A stretch of 64,000 bases of DNA from contig NC_049986.1 in NCBI RefSeq assembly GCF_000003815.2, positions 17,450,476 to 17,514,475 of the forward strand, given 5' to 3'. The notes beneath the pieces are model-generated. The model had not been told where the DNA came from. It ran no database searches and worked only from the letters and a program-made list of their open reading frames with translations. The position numbers and the translations under genes were made by a program. Source of the stretch: Branchiostoma floridae (taxonomy: Eukaryota > Chordata > Leptocardii > Amphioxiformes > Branchiostomatidae). Shown in pieces: positions 1-12,033 of this stretch; within the stretch, counting starts at the first letter, position 1; each line of letters begins with the position of its first letter.

Positions 1-2046
1 GTTTAGTACAAACACGAAAGCTGATTATAATTTTGTTGCATAAACTACAGATCAAAATACTCTACTTCACAATCTGAATAAAGACTAAGTCAAAGTCAAA
101 GTACTTCAGCGGAAATGTAATAAAGGCCAATAGCTAATGAGGTAAGTTCAGGCACATATCATTAAAACAAAAGGTAACAAACAACTGTACAGTTTGGATA
201 TCACTCTGTATTCTGCAAAGCACATATTTGTCACTGTTGTACAAAGTCCAGAGCTTGATAAAAAAAACGTAGTTAAATGTAAAACTCAATATCATCTCAG
301 GACTAACAGATAAGCAGGAATATGTTTAAGAAACTTGAGAAAATCCTTTAAGATCTGGACCATTACAAAGATACTACAGGTGTGTGATTGAAGACAAAAA
401 GGCATACATCACTCATTTCTGACAGTTCACACCCAAGTGGGAAATGCCATTATGTGATTCATGTCTATTGTCTTCTGCTAATTGTCCAGAAATGAGCTGT
501 TAATTTACTGAAGAAGAACTGAACTGTTTCTTGCCATGGCAGTATTTAGAGTATTATGTGTTTGTTTAAATGAATTTGGGCCTTCAAACTTTTTTTGTCT
601 GACTGACAGATAAGGCTGGCGATCGGAAAGTGTTAGGACTTTCTACCCCAACATCTGTTTGGAAATTACTTTAAGTTAAACCACAACCTGTCAGCCAGTC
701 AATGTCATATTACCTGGTGCAATATTTTCTCACTCCATTGTCTTCTCTGAGAAAAAGTCATTAGATTTATAAAACCCTGATATTCCTTATCCTAGTTGTT
801 ATCATAGAAACCAGAATATTGGTCTTGTTTTGAACATTTCTCAGGTATGCCTAAAGTCATGTTCTACATGCAATCCCCAAGGTTTCCACTCTGGAGGTCT
901 GCGTTTCTAATTTCCCAGGTGTATGACACTTGTTTGGGAGAGACACAGGCTGATCCAAAATTGATCACACACTTGGGGGTTGGAGACACAACTCAGAGGA
1001 TCACTCATGAGTGAAATACAAAGAGTGAAGTTCATAAACCAAAAAGGATTCAAAGAAGTCAAAGTAAGTATTATATTGCTGTTATTTTTGTCAGTCATGC
1101 AGTAAGTGATAGGGGTGCTTAGCACACAGATTAGTGTCTTGATAAGGCATTATCCCGTCCTAAATCTAACGGTATAACTAAACTCCTTCTTGCCAACAGA
1201 TCAGAGGTAAACACAACAAACACACGCTACAGTTCAACCAGGGCTACTGTCCCCCGACTCTCTCACTTCCGAACCAATAAAAGCACAAGATGTTGTTTTT
1301 GAAAACAACACTTCATATCGACAACCTGTGCCTGTGTGTGACGAAAAACTTCCGAGTAGGAAATGTACACATATGTGCAATGTCACAATTTTTTTGTCAC
1401 AAATACCTTTCACAATGACATATCGTATCAAACGTCTCCTTACAAAAGAAACGAAGTTTTTTAGAAAAGGTATCCTAGATATTTGTGACGGCGAAAGAGA
1501 ATGAATGAAATCCCGGAGAGGGGACTCTTCTGACCCTCCGGCCCCGGGCCAAAACACTCGCAACACGGTGCTCTAAATACAGGTCAAACCTTACCAAAAC
1601 AAATAATGCACTACCAAGAGAGTCTAATGTTTTACCCAGAGGACATTCAGGGAAAATTTGTCACCAGTCTTGGTACAATGATTTCTGTGTTGCGCGTTCT
1701 GATAGACGATATTTGGAACGAAATGCATTTTCCGTAACCTGTTGCTTGTTCTGTCCGGACTTGCCAGTTTTGCCACATGTTAGTTGGAGCACCCTGACTC
1801 TGTTATACAGTCATACTGCAAGGTACAACGGTTAAAAACTCCTAGAGGGATAAGAACTGGTTGGAAACAACAAATACCTGCAGTTCGTCACCCTTTACAA
1901 AGTCAGAAATATACCTAAAACTTGCCGGGAAGTGTAGCAAAGGATCGTAGTAGGTGGCGAAAAACTGTAACCCGAAACCAGGCGGCCACAGTAGAGTAGA
2001 TTACCAAAACATTGACCAAAACGAGGATAAATCTTCGTTTTAAAGC
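1..2046. other. No supported gene; flank left of TRMT10B
   Basis: Mostly AT-rich DNA with no coding exon I can support on either strand. The short open frames here have low-complexity or hydrophobic translations without recognisable domains. It could be an intron or the 3' part of the minus-strand gene whose possible first exon lies at 2053-2161. Confidence 0.4.
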
Positions 2047-2052
2047 ACTCAC

Positions 2053-2161
2053 CGGATCCCGACAGCTTGTTGAGACCGTTACGTTCACTTGCTGAGGAAA
2101 ATTTCCCGCCGGCTGTGTGTTTTGCGGTTCCAAACCGACCATCCCTCGGGCCCGAAGGCAT
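2053..2161 (-). CDS. Candidate first coding exon of an unidentified minus-strand gene
   Basis: On the minus strand an ATG at 2161 opens a 36-codon frame beginning MPSGPRDGRFGTAKH, rich in Gly, Ser and Lys. It runs into a strong splice donor (ATCCG followed by GTGAGT, plus-strand 2047-2052), leaving one extra base (phase 1). The exon lies in a GC-rich stretch directly opposite the TRMT10B promoter, which fits a head-to-head gene pair. I do not recognise the protein and could not find the next exon to the left. It may also be chance open reading in a CpG-rich promoter. Confidence 0.3.
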
Positions 2162-2368
2162 CCACGGTCCGCTAGTTCTGCGGTTTGACGTCCTGTAGGA
2201 GTCTCCGCCGGGGGTGGGTCCGCTGGAGGGAACGGCGGGGTTACTTCCGGTTTATTGACCTTTCACCTTTCAAAACTTTAAAATTTCCCATCATGCATTT
2301 GTAAACATGGCGGCCTCCAGTGTTTTTTCAAACGCTGACAAATAGATTTTTAGTCTGTGAGTCCAAAT
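2162..2368. promoter_or_regulatory. TATA-less, probably bidirectional promoter with ETS, ZNF143-like and YY1-like motifs; contains TRMT10B exon 1
   Basis: GC-rich stretch between the candidate minus exon and TRMT10B. Visible motifs are ACTTCCGG (ETS core, 2243-2250), TTCCCATCATGCA (about 2284-2297, like the TTCCCAnnATGC core bound by ZNF143/THAP11) and AACATGGCGGCC (2305-2316, YY1-like, at the start of the transcript). Two donors, GTGAGT at 2357 and GTAAGT at 2369, can end the 5' noncoding exon. This set is typical of housekeeping promoters. No TATA box is seen. Confidence 0.5.
2307..2345 (+). other. Upstream ORF of 12 codons in the presumed TRMT10B leader
   Basis: The first ATG of the presumed 5' exon lies in a good Kozak context (AAACATGGCGG) and reads MAASSVFSNADK before TAG. 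It does not continue into the main frame. If the transcript starts upstream of 2307, this uORF would be translated before the TRMT10B start at 2966. It overlaps the YY1-like motif, so the ATG may instead simply be part of that initiator. Confidence 0.35.
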
Positions 2369-2965
2369 GTAAGTGTATATTGTGTTAAAACATGAAGCGA
2401 CTAGTGTATGATAGATTGAGGATGCTACCCGTGAATTTTAATAATTCATATATCTTAGCAAGTCTATTCATTTGGCTGACTATAGTTAGTGGGGGGAGGG
2501 GGGTAAAACTCGTTTTAGTATGTGTATGGATGTTTTGATATTACCTTGGCCAAAGGTATGAGGTCATTGAACTCAATTATTGTTTCTGTATTTGATTTGG
2601 GGGAAACATAGCTAGCACCTACTGCAGTTTTTCAATGTGCCATGGGGGTTTTCATTAATCAAAGGCCCTGTTAATCGTTTCGTATCGCCACTCAAAATTT
2701 GGAATGATCGACATCTGCCTATAATTCTTTGTATTGTATTAGGATAAGCAGAGATCAGAACACCTGTGCGGCCACAAGAATTCTAGGTATTATGTCAACG
2801 GAAAAGAAAACATTCCTTCTCTTGACCTCTCTGTTTCAATTTGCATAACAATGTCCAGATAGGTTTTCTTTTATTTTTGTGGGTCTTTACCTTTGACATA
2901 TCACCTACATGTGATCTGATCTCTATGAAAGGGCTTATTATCTGTCGTATCATTCACAGAAGGCA

Positions 2966-5900
2966 ATGCTGCCCTCCCATAGTCTCCCTTCTGATGAAGA
3001 ACCATTCACCAGCTACAAAAAGATGATCTATGAAGAGCAGGGTGATGATATCATGGACACGCCACAGTTAGGAGGGATGGAGACTGGTGACCAGGAAGGG
3101 GAAATTCTGGCAGGGATGGAACACCTTTCGGTATGTCCTGTCAGTCTACTGACTCTACTGTGTTGTTTATTTGTAGGCGGCTGCATTGTTTATAATTGTA
3201 ATCTTCAAAAATGAAAACATCGAGGACAATCAAATCGTACCACTCAGTTCTATATCTACTAGATATGTTTTAGTTTCATGTTTATTTTCCAGTCTGCTCC
3301 CATGTTTCTAGATCCATGTAATAAGAATAAAGCACTGCTGACAATTTGCGTAGCCTAGCTTATCATTTTGGTTCAAGCTTGTTCCCATGATAACAAGCAT
3401 TGTACTGCAGAAAACCCAGCGCAGGAAGAGGCTGAGGTACCTGCGCATTGCTGACACTCGCCGGCTCCACAGGAAGGAGAAGAAGAAGGAGGCTCAGCAG
3501 AGAAAGAGAGAAAGAACAAAGGTAACATAGAACCTTCTAGAATACATCTATTTGCTGTTCTGGAAATTTTCTTGATTGGGACTGGCTATCTTAGATATCA
3601 GTCATATCATAGTAAAAACTTCCAGAGTCAGCCAAAAATTTCTTAACACAGATAGAATTTTCTGCTAACATTCGTATTACTGTAAATGCATTTAAGTAGC
3701 AGGAAAAAGGACTGTTTGCGGTGGTTTTAAGTTTGTGGCAGTACCATGCACTTATGCTCTTACTGCCATGGAAAAATGTTTGCGGTGTTTTTTAGTTTGC
3801 TGTGATTGTTAAGGGGAAAACCACGCACATAAAACAACCGTGAAAATTTCTGCATTTACAGTATTTATGAATGTTACCTTTATATAGCAGCTGGAATGTC
3901 TAACCAAAGAGCTGCCAGGAGCAGCTGGAGATGATAGCACAGACGTGACAGAATGCCAGCCTCAAGAGTGTGCTGCACTACCAGTATCAGTGGGTAGGTG
4001 GCGCTGTTAATCAAGTGGTGCACTAAGTGTGTTGCATTGTTTACATTTTTCTGTGGACTACATGTCTGCACTTTTCCCACACAACCTCTTGTTCATTTTC
4101 ACTTTCATTTGGTTCTTAGATGAAGATCTTAATTGTCTTTACTAACAGGCAACTGCACTGGGATTACTACAGGAGTGGGGCAAGTGCATGTGAGCAAACT
4201 GGAACGCCAGAAACACACCAGGAGGAAGCTGGAAACCGCCATGAAGAAAGGACTGAGGGTTTGTCTGGACATGAGCTTCGGAGAAAAGATGACACAAAAG
4301 GTGAGGTGAAGCTACTGAAAATGCCTTAAAGTTTGCAGTGATTTGAATTCCTTGTATCAAGGAGACAATGGTGTTCTTGCAGTGGTTTCAAATTAGCAAT
4401 AGCGCTATAGTCACATACTGTGCTGTCACTTAAGGCACATACTGGTATAAAACTGCCAAAACTGTAAACATAAAATCACTGGGAAGATTTAAAGAATTAC
4501 AGTAATTACAGAGTGCAGGGTTTTTCTTCTGCCCTACAATGTTTTCCTTAATCTTATCAATCTTGTATTCTTCAAGGAAGCGTCTCGACTTGCAGGCCAG
4601 GTTGGTAGAGTTCACGGTGCTAACAAGTTGTCGGCCCGCCCATTCCACGTGTTCCTGACCAGTCTGGTACAGGACGGCACACTGCACCGGGAGTGTGTGC
4701 GCAGGAACGACGGCTTCCAGAACTTCATAGGGGTCAGATCACTTGTCTTGTTATAGGATTTAGATGTATTTCATGAATCTTGCATTTGACATTTTAAGGC
4801 TTTGAAATGATAATGTTAAAGAGAAAGTGGATTGCAAATTACTGTATTTGAAATAGTAACTCTTTCTTGAACCTTTTTTTCTCTCTTTTATTCACAATAC
4901 AATATTGCCTTGAACAGAAATAGAACCTTTGAGATGGCATGGCCACTATGGGTCTGTATAGATTTTCTTTAGTTAAAAAAGCGTCCAATGAAGTTAGATT
5001 TACTGCTGGTATTATATTTCATGCTTGTTTCTACACAGGTTGAACAGACATCAAAACACTTTCTGGAAGTCTTTGACAAAGAAGACATTGTGTACCTCTC
5101 TCCAGATTCTCCAAATGGTAAGGGTTGCTTCTTTGGTATTCTGGCTTTAATAGAACACTTAAGTATAACAGTGATTTAATTTTGAGTGAAAGAGAAAATG
5201 GAATTGTTTGCAGTGGTTTTGAGGTCCGCATAGTACTACAGTCACACTCTCCTTGAAACACTGGTGCCTTTATGTATCCGCCCAGTCGAAAATCACCTGC
5301 TAGCGACTCAGTAAGGGTGTTACAGATATGTAGCACAGTTGCTTTCAACACATCATAATACCACAATGTATAGTATGTACATGTATATGTAGCACTTAGA
5401 CAAGGAGGTACTAGGTGGACAGAAGACAGAAGAAAAATTTTGGGGTGGTTTTGAGTCTCTTGAACAGGTTGCCAGAACTGAGACCATCAAACCTCCACGA
5501 ACTCATCTGTCGTTGATGGACTTACTGCTAAAGTCTAAAATTTCAAATCCATATCATTTTCCATGTTCAGACCAAATGGATGGAATCACTGTATTTGAAT
5601 TACTGACAATAGTCAATAAGTGGACATATTTGAGCATATTTTTCAAACTTCTATTTTTCTTCACCATATGTACGGCAAATGTCTTGTTCTTTCAGATCTC
5701 CTAGAGCTCGATGACAAAAAAGTGTACATTATTGGTGGACTGGTGGATGAGACAGTACAGAAGGTATGCTCAACTTTATCATTCTCCTCTAAGAGGAAAA
5801 ACATGTAATTAAGAGGAAAATGAGAGGAATGGTCTTAAGTGTTAAAGGTGATCAAAGACACTATTCGGGCTTAATTGTATAGAAAACAGTCTGTTTACAA

Positions 5901-6882
5901 TGTGCCAAACAGTACATAAAACTTTTTTAAAAGCATAGTTTTGACAAACTCATCATGGACAAATGTACCATTGTTCTTGCTACCATGCCAATATATAGAA
6001 TGTTTTAAAATAATGAATTGTGCTTTTGTTTTTAGAATGTGACCATAACACAGGCCAAAGAAAAGGGTCTACAGACTGCCAAACTGCCCATCGATCTCTT
6101 CATGCAGAGACAGCCTGGCTCCAAGGGTAACAAAATTCTAACAGTCAATCAAGGTGGGTGTCACCCTGGATCATGTCAAAGAACTAGCTAGCAAATGACA
6201 AGAGCTATCTCTATACATATAACAGAGTCCAAAGCCCCTCATTTAAGTCCAGCTTTGGGTGGAATTCGGTTACAGTGAAAGGTTTGTTAAAGGTATGCCA
6301 GTTATGCCTACCCATTCTTTGTCGGTTATGGGCATAATCAAAGGAAGAAAATGGATTTTCCATAGGCACAAGGAACAGACAAATGGATGCAATGCATTTA
6401 AAAGATGTAAGAAAGCTGCTCATCTTTGTGTACAGCTTAGTATACAAAATAAGTGTCTGATTTTGTTTCATGTTCAAAAGATTATTATTTACATGTGCCT
6501 ATTTTATTCATGAGATGCAACAGTGCATCTGACACTGTTTTGTTCCTGTCCTCCCATCCCAGTGTTTGAGATTCTACTGAAGTTTTACATGACCAGAGAC
6601 TGGAGGGTGGCTCTCCCTGTGGGTCTGCCTGAGAGGAAAAGTTTTATCCTAAAGCCTGACGACACGCTGCCACCGGATGTGCTCAAACAACAAGGGGTGT
6701 TCCCTCCTGGGTTTGACAGGGGCAGTGACTGGGGAGAAGAGACATCAGAGGCTTCTAAAGAAGATGCAGAGAAGGATGATACATTAAAGAACACAAACAT
6801 CAGAGAAAATATAAACTTTGATTCAATATCTACAACAGAGGACAACAATGATATCAAAAGCTTAAAGCAGTCTGTAATATAA
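2966..6882 (+). CDS. TRMT10B: TRMT10B-type tRNA (guanine/adenine-N1) methyltransferase, 9 coding exons, 415 aa
   Basis: Exons 2966-3130, 3411-3521, 3891-3993, 4173-4300, 4577-4732, 5039-5117, 5696-5763, 6036-6153 and 6563-6882 join in frame with GT..AG introns. TRM10 enzymes are SPOUT-fold, SAM-dependent methyltransferases acting at tRNA position 9. Assignment to the B paralogue rests on the N-terminal QEGEILAG, a basic region (residues about 56-92), EASRLAGQVGRVHGANK, ECVRRNDGFQNF, YLSPDSPN, YIIGGLVDETVQK and AKLPIDLFM, all in the family's order. The C-terminal tail after VFEILLKFYMTRDW is acidic and Asn-rich, longer than in vertebrates. The start follows an acceptor by six bases and is the first ATG of its exon. 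The gene is complete, with a poly(A) signal at 7324. Confidence 0.9.
3678..3863. mobile_element. MITE family A, copy 1 (TRMT10B intron)
   Basis: A 186-bp element with inverted ends TACTGTAAATGCA and TGCATTTACAGTA and a GCGGTGGTTTTAA-like interior. The same ends and interior recur at 33185-33396. It lies just before the acceptor of the exon at 3891, so its right end is part of that exon's upstream splicing region. Two related fragments (about 4375-4445 and 5210-5280, both with a GCAGTGGTTT core) lie in later introns of the same gene. Confidence 0.75.
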
Positions 6883-7323
6883 GGTGTCTTCCATCCCAGA
6901 CTCCACAAGAATGGTAATTGGCAAAAAGGAATATCAGAGAGTTACAAGTTTTCAAGTAGAAAAATGATTAGTGCCAGACAGATTCCAGACATCAGAGAAG
7001 ATGTAAATATGATTCCAAATCTTATCTATATCAAAAGACAATGATACCACAACCTGAAGGCATTCTCTGTCTAACTTGAAAAAAAAACAAGGATTCCCAA
7101 GTAACATTTTAAAATTTTGCAGGTGCAAATATGCTCAAACCTGGCCCAAGGAGTTGGAGGTGGAACCAAGCTAAATTGAAAAATACTTTATTTACATGGA
7201 ACTGTGCATTCAATAGTCAGAAATACAATATCATAATGTACATATGATTTCAGGCCTATAGACACAAATGTCCAGCATGTTAAAGTTATGATGATGTTAT
7301 GTCTTGTCTGTCATAGTAACTGA

Positions 7324-7329
7324 AATAAA
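7324..7329 (+). terminator. Poly(A) signal AATAAA of TRMT10B
   Basis: AATAAA lies 442 bases after the stop codon at 6880-6882, in an AT-rich 3' untranslated region. A second AATAAA-like run follows at about 7380. This is the nearest good signal. Confidence 0.5.
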
Positions 7330-7339
7330 ATTCTTTGAG

Positions 7340-10300
7340 ACAAAACTTGTCTTTATACCATTGCTGTCAGTCCCCAGAAAATAAATATATTTTGTGCCTT
7401 GTCATCAATCCAGATTTAAAAAAGATGTTTGATTTCTGACATCTATCATTTTCATCCCACGATATCCTTTTATTAGGAAAACAGAAACGTGTAGATGTTA
7501 GAACGAGCTACAGTACTGCTAAATTTAGCGCAAAGTCAAAGAACAAAAGGAACGCATCGGAAACAGTGCCTTCCTATTGAGAGGGAAACATATGGAAGTG
7601 GCATCGGTCATCCCTTAATTGTAGTCCTTCAAAGTCTATTACGCCCTAACTACTTCAAAAACTCAATCTCTGGAATATAAAATCCTCTAAAATGTCTTAA
7701 GGGACTAATTATATTAAGGTTGGCCAGCACACAAGTGTAGTTTTTTTTTCGTCTTTCTCGTAGACTACTTACGGATATATTTTGGACGTATACTGAGATT
7801 GAGATCCACCCGGACGTTTGCGTTTCTCACATACACTTCCTTACCAATCGACTACATATCTGTGGGTGTACAACAGATTATCGGGTCTCGACCTTTCTGC
7901 TGCATTTAGGCAAGGTTAATTTTGGGGAAGGTCGCTCAGGACCAAGGACTGGTCCCACAAGGGGGTCAAATTAAGTGATGAACGCCAAAAACGCGGGGCT
8001 ATTTTCAACGCCTGGAGTGATAGCGCGTTAGGGTAGGATTTGGTCATTGCAGATTTAACATTTTGATCGAGAATTCTGGTCAGAACAACCAGTACAAAAG
8101 GATAGGACTCATTAAAAATGCCGATTTTCAGGCGAAAGAGGTAAAGTTTGAATGACATATATAATAATACCAGAGTCTTTTTAAATGATTTGTTCTAATG
8201 AAAATATTACAAACCCACATGGCGCCCCTGCCATGGTACTTGAACATAGTACTGTGACAAGTACAGCATGCTAAATGGTGTATATATTCGCAGCGCTTTA
8301 TCTTAAATCGATCGTCAACTGGACTGCCTTTCCGCTGTAAAAAAAAGAGGACCTAACTTTTTATCAACGAAACTATCGTTTCCATGCTTCTCTAATGCTT
8401 AATGATCCTCAATTAACCAAGCTCGAGACTAGCTATGTCATTCTCCGTGAACATGAACAAGATGTGCTGTAAGACTTCGAAAATTTGGAGGTATGTACCT
8501 TGCCTTTAAAACTGTCACTGTTGGAATAGAATTTGTAGTAACTGTATTCATACGTGACTGGTGAACCTCTTCAACGATAACCCAAACGCATCATTGTCGA
8601 CGTTTCCTGCTAAGATTAGATAAAGGAACATGAATCCATGAAGCCCAGCAAATCGGTAAGACTCCTGTCATTACGTACGGGACCACACGGGCGCCATCGG
8701 CATGTTGCCGGGCTAAAGTGGGATGAAGTCGGATGAAGGTTCGTTAAGAGCCGGAAGGGAGGTTAAAGTCACGGACAACTCGTTCATTGCCTTGTACGGC
8801 ATGTCCTCGGGGTCGCACATGGGTCACGTACAGTTAAGGAGACTAGGGTGTGTGAACGGACAATATTGTAAGCATGGATCTGAGAAAGAATGGACGATAT
8901 CAAAATGTGACACGCAGTTAACTCCTAACGACATAAGACAGAGAAGTTTATTTCGCGTGTTGTGTACGGCTTCTACATACATGGAAGTTTAACTATTGCT
9001 AATATCTTGCCATCTTTAAGAACTGATTGACTTGATATATGTTTTTATGTCATACCTGAGGCGCGAAAACGTTCGATACAGGTGTTTGAGGCCGAATGAA
9101 GGTTCATTAAGAGTCGGGAGGGAGGTTCAACAAAGTCACGGACGTCTCACGTCCACTGCCTTGTACGGGATGTGGTCGGGGTCGCACATGAGTCACGTAT
9201 TGACACATGGAAGTTAAAATATGGCTAATATCTTGCCATTTTTAAGAACATATCCACTTGATATATATTGATAACAGTATGCTGCGTTAGGAATGCATGT
9301 CTCGTTTTGTTTGGCATAGAGTTGTGCAGTGTATAAATTTCGTAGCCTGTGTCCTTTTAAGTTTACGGCCATTCCCCGAGTTTTAGCGTAAAAGGGGATC
9401 AAGGGTAATGGGTACTCGGCCAACGTCAACGATATCGGAAAGGAAACGTTCGCCGAGACTTGGGCATACATGTAACATTACATGTATGTAGGGATATTTC
9501 AGACAATGTATGTTGAAAACAGCTATCAGGGATGTTTTGCCAGGCAACAAACATTCCGGGCTGTTTTTCACACAGTTTACCGGTTATTGCTGGGCTAAAT
9601 AAACACAGGTTTTGGAGAAAACCACATGATTCGGAAGTCTGTTAAATGCGCACCACTACATGGACAGCTTTAACACCTGTGTTGTTACCCAACGAGCTCG
9701 ATGACTTCACAAAGAAATGCGAAAAGATATGTGCTAAAAAGATTTCAGACCGACTAAAGTCAAGATGCGTTTCTGTCATTTGTCATTGTAGTATTAGCAA
9801 TATCAATGTTTGTGTCATTCCTGTTTTTCGTTTGGAATATTAGTACAACGATAGGAATGTCAATATGTTCCAAGCAAAGTGAAAGTCTATCAGTGACTAG
9901 TCTATCAGTTTTTGTACCGTATTTGATAACTTTAATATCAGTACATCGTCAATTATCTCAATTGAAGTGAAGAATGATGCACCCCCCCTCCCCATGGCTT
10001 TACAATGACAGGTTCATGTCTAAGTTCACGTCTTTATGAGACGCTTATAAGGACATGGTAGGGCGGATTATGCCGGTGTCTTACCGCCGGCCGAAGAGAC
10101 TTATTATCCGGCCGTGACATTTCCAGCAAACATGTGCGCTTGACGGGCGAGGCGTCGTGCCGGGGACCGTTCAGTCAATATTTCAGATGCTTCTCTGACC
10201 AGATCAATGAAGTTGTCCAACGTGGCAGTTTAGTTTTAAAAGAAAGAAGGATACTACAACATTTTTATCAATTACTAGTATGCAAATGAGGTCCTAGTTT

Positions 10301-10484
10301 GCATAATTCATATTCAACAACGTTCACCATTACGTAATTTCGCAATGCTGCATGTATGAAATTCCCATCATTTACTTTTTTTCAGATGACAGCATTTTCT
10401 CATTCTTTATGCAACTTAGGGCTACATTTGATTATTACCTAAATGTCAGGTCAATGCATCAATGCCTTTGCAAGTTTAGCCATA
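7340..10484. other. Intergenic region without a recognisable gene
   Basis: Six short open frames (60-90 codons) carry no domain, splice context or codon signature that I can support. The only clear structure is the duplication at 8731-9267. A GCCGG-rich patch lies at 10070-10160. The young LTR element begins at the right edge. Confidence 0.5.
8731..9267 (+). repeat. Diverged tandem duplication (8731-9045 and 9094-9267)
   Basis: Two stretches share a GGATGAAGGTTCG-like start, CGGGAGGGAGGTT-like, GCCTTGTACGG, GGGGTCGCACATG and TCACGTA blocks, then GCTAATATCTTGCCAT, TTAAGAAC and CTTGATATAT blocks in the same order. The first copy carries about 140 extra bases in its middle. Many scattered substitutions suggest an old duplication. 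No coding meaning is apparent. Confidence 0.75.
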
Positions 10485-10488
10485 CTGA

Positions 10489-11162
10489 TGTAACAGTGGC
10501 ATATTTGGCCATGTTATGATGATATTGTTAATACTCTCTGTACTTATATGTATGTTTAGTTACAGCCCATAGCAACAGTGATGGTTGTCTTTGCGTTCAC
10601 ACCTTGTGTATTATGCATGCATGTAGCAGTCTTTTGATGTGTAGGCTTTGGTCTCTGTGTTAATTCCCTGTCTGCCAGTTCTGTTCTGCAAGACAATAGG
10701 ATTGTCTGGCCAACACAACCTTGTACTTGTGTGTTAAAAGTATCAGGACTAGTTCATCCATATCAATAGAATAATGCCGACTAATTAGGATAGGATAAAT
10801 AGAACAGCAAAATAGAGTTAGGAGTTCAGTTCATGTAAGAGAACAGTCCGTACAGAGGAGCACGTGCACTGTCGTAACTGGAATACCCGCCGAGCCGCGT
10901 TGAAGCCTGGTCCGTGCCTGTAACTGTGAGTATAGTATTGTATAGTATAGTAAAACTCAACGCAATGTCCTACCTTATGTAATATTGTCACAACGGCTCG
11001 TGTTATGGTTAGGGATTCCTTAGTGCATTGATTATTATTGCTGTTTCCTGATTGTATTGTTGTGCTCCAATAAATGTACTTCACTGGGACCAGAATCTAG
11101 TCGAACCGTCTTTTGCCTTTCTTTAGTATTAGAGTAAAGTTACGGTAAAGTAAGTGGTTACA
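10489..11162 (+). repeat. 5' LTR
   Basis: 674 bp with 6-bp terminal inverted repeat TGTAAC/GTTACA. It contains an AT-rich TATA-like patch (TAGGATAAATAG, near 10790) and an AATAAA signal at about 11070 (CCAATAAATG), fitting promoter and polyadenylation functions. A (GTATA)-type run lies near 10930. Confidence 0.93.
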
Positions 11163-11165
11163 AAT

Positions 11166-11183
11166 TGGTGCCTAATGACCAGG
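11166..11183 (+). promoter_or_regulatory. Putative primer binding site (PBS)
   Basis: TGGTGCCTAATGACCAGG starts three bases after the LTR. TGG is the expected complement of a tRNA CCA end. I cannot name the tRNA from the sequence; the assignment rests on position and the initial TGG. Confidence 0.5.
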
Positions 11184-12033
11184 ATTCTGTCCCCCCCGGT
11201 GGAGTAATATTTGGAGTAGTAAAGTCTTGTTATAGTCTAAGTAGCTATGCACATGTTTGTTCTGAGCACCATTGGAAGTATTGTAGTCGTCCTGACTTGT
11301 TTGGATGTGTTTATGATGGAACATGGTTGTTTTTAGCCCTAATGATCGTTCCGCTAGTGCTGTTGTTGGAGATGTCCGAAAATTATTATGTACTGGTCTT
11401 GTCTGGTGTTCAGGTTAGCTTTGGTTGTGATCGAATGAATTTTACTCTCAGAAATTCCCAGGGAGGTGGAATGATGTGTTGTTATTAAAATAGCTGATGT
11501 GATTTTGTCTCGAGTTAGTTATTGGGTGAGGTAGGTTGTAAGTCCCGCGTCAGGGTCAGACAGTCCGAAGTGCCAAGGTGGATTGGTGTTATTTCTTGGT
11601 CGAAACTTACATAGTCTAGAGCGTCTGTCTAACGCTTAGTTTTTGGTTTTGACAAGAATGTCCTTTAGTTTTACATGGTCAGTATTGTTTGTACATTGTA
11701 AAGCTTTCGTGTTTGTCTGAATATGCAAAATCGTCATTAGTCCTTGCAGAGGCTGAGTTTTGCTGTTGTTTCGTTAACCTAAATCTGAATAAGTTGTTTT
11801 CTACCTTTTGATTGTTCTACCCAGTGTATGTATAAGGACCTGTTTGTTTGTATAAGCCTGTGCGCATGGTAATCTTGGAAGTTATTACAAGTCATGTCTT
11901 TCTGCAGTTGTACAAGTAGACTAGGTAATATGTTTTTCTGTGCAGTGTGGGTCTGTGAGTAATTGTTAGCAAGAACATTACACGGACGCCTTGGTTCTTG
12001 TCGTCGAGTCAGGCTTTGCGTAGAGGTTGGGCA

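Noticed and set aside
10818-11084. 88-codon minus-strand ORF, repeated identically at 14809-15075
   Set aside because: It lies inside both LTRs, so the identity reflects the LTR duplication; no domain is visible.
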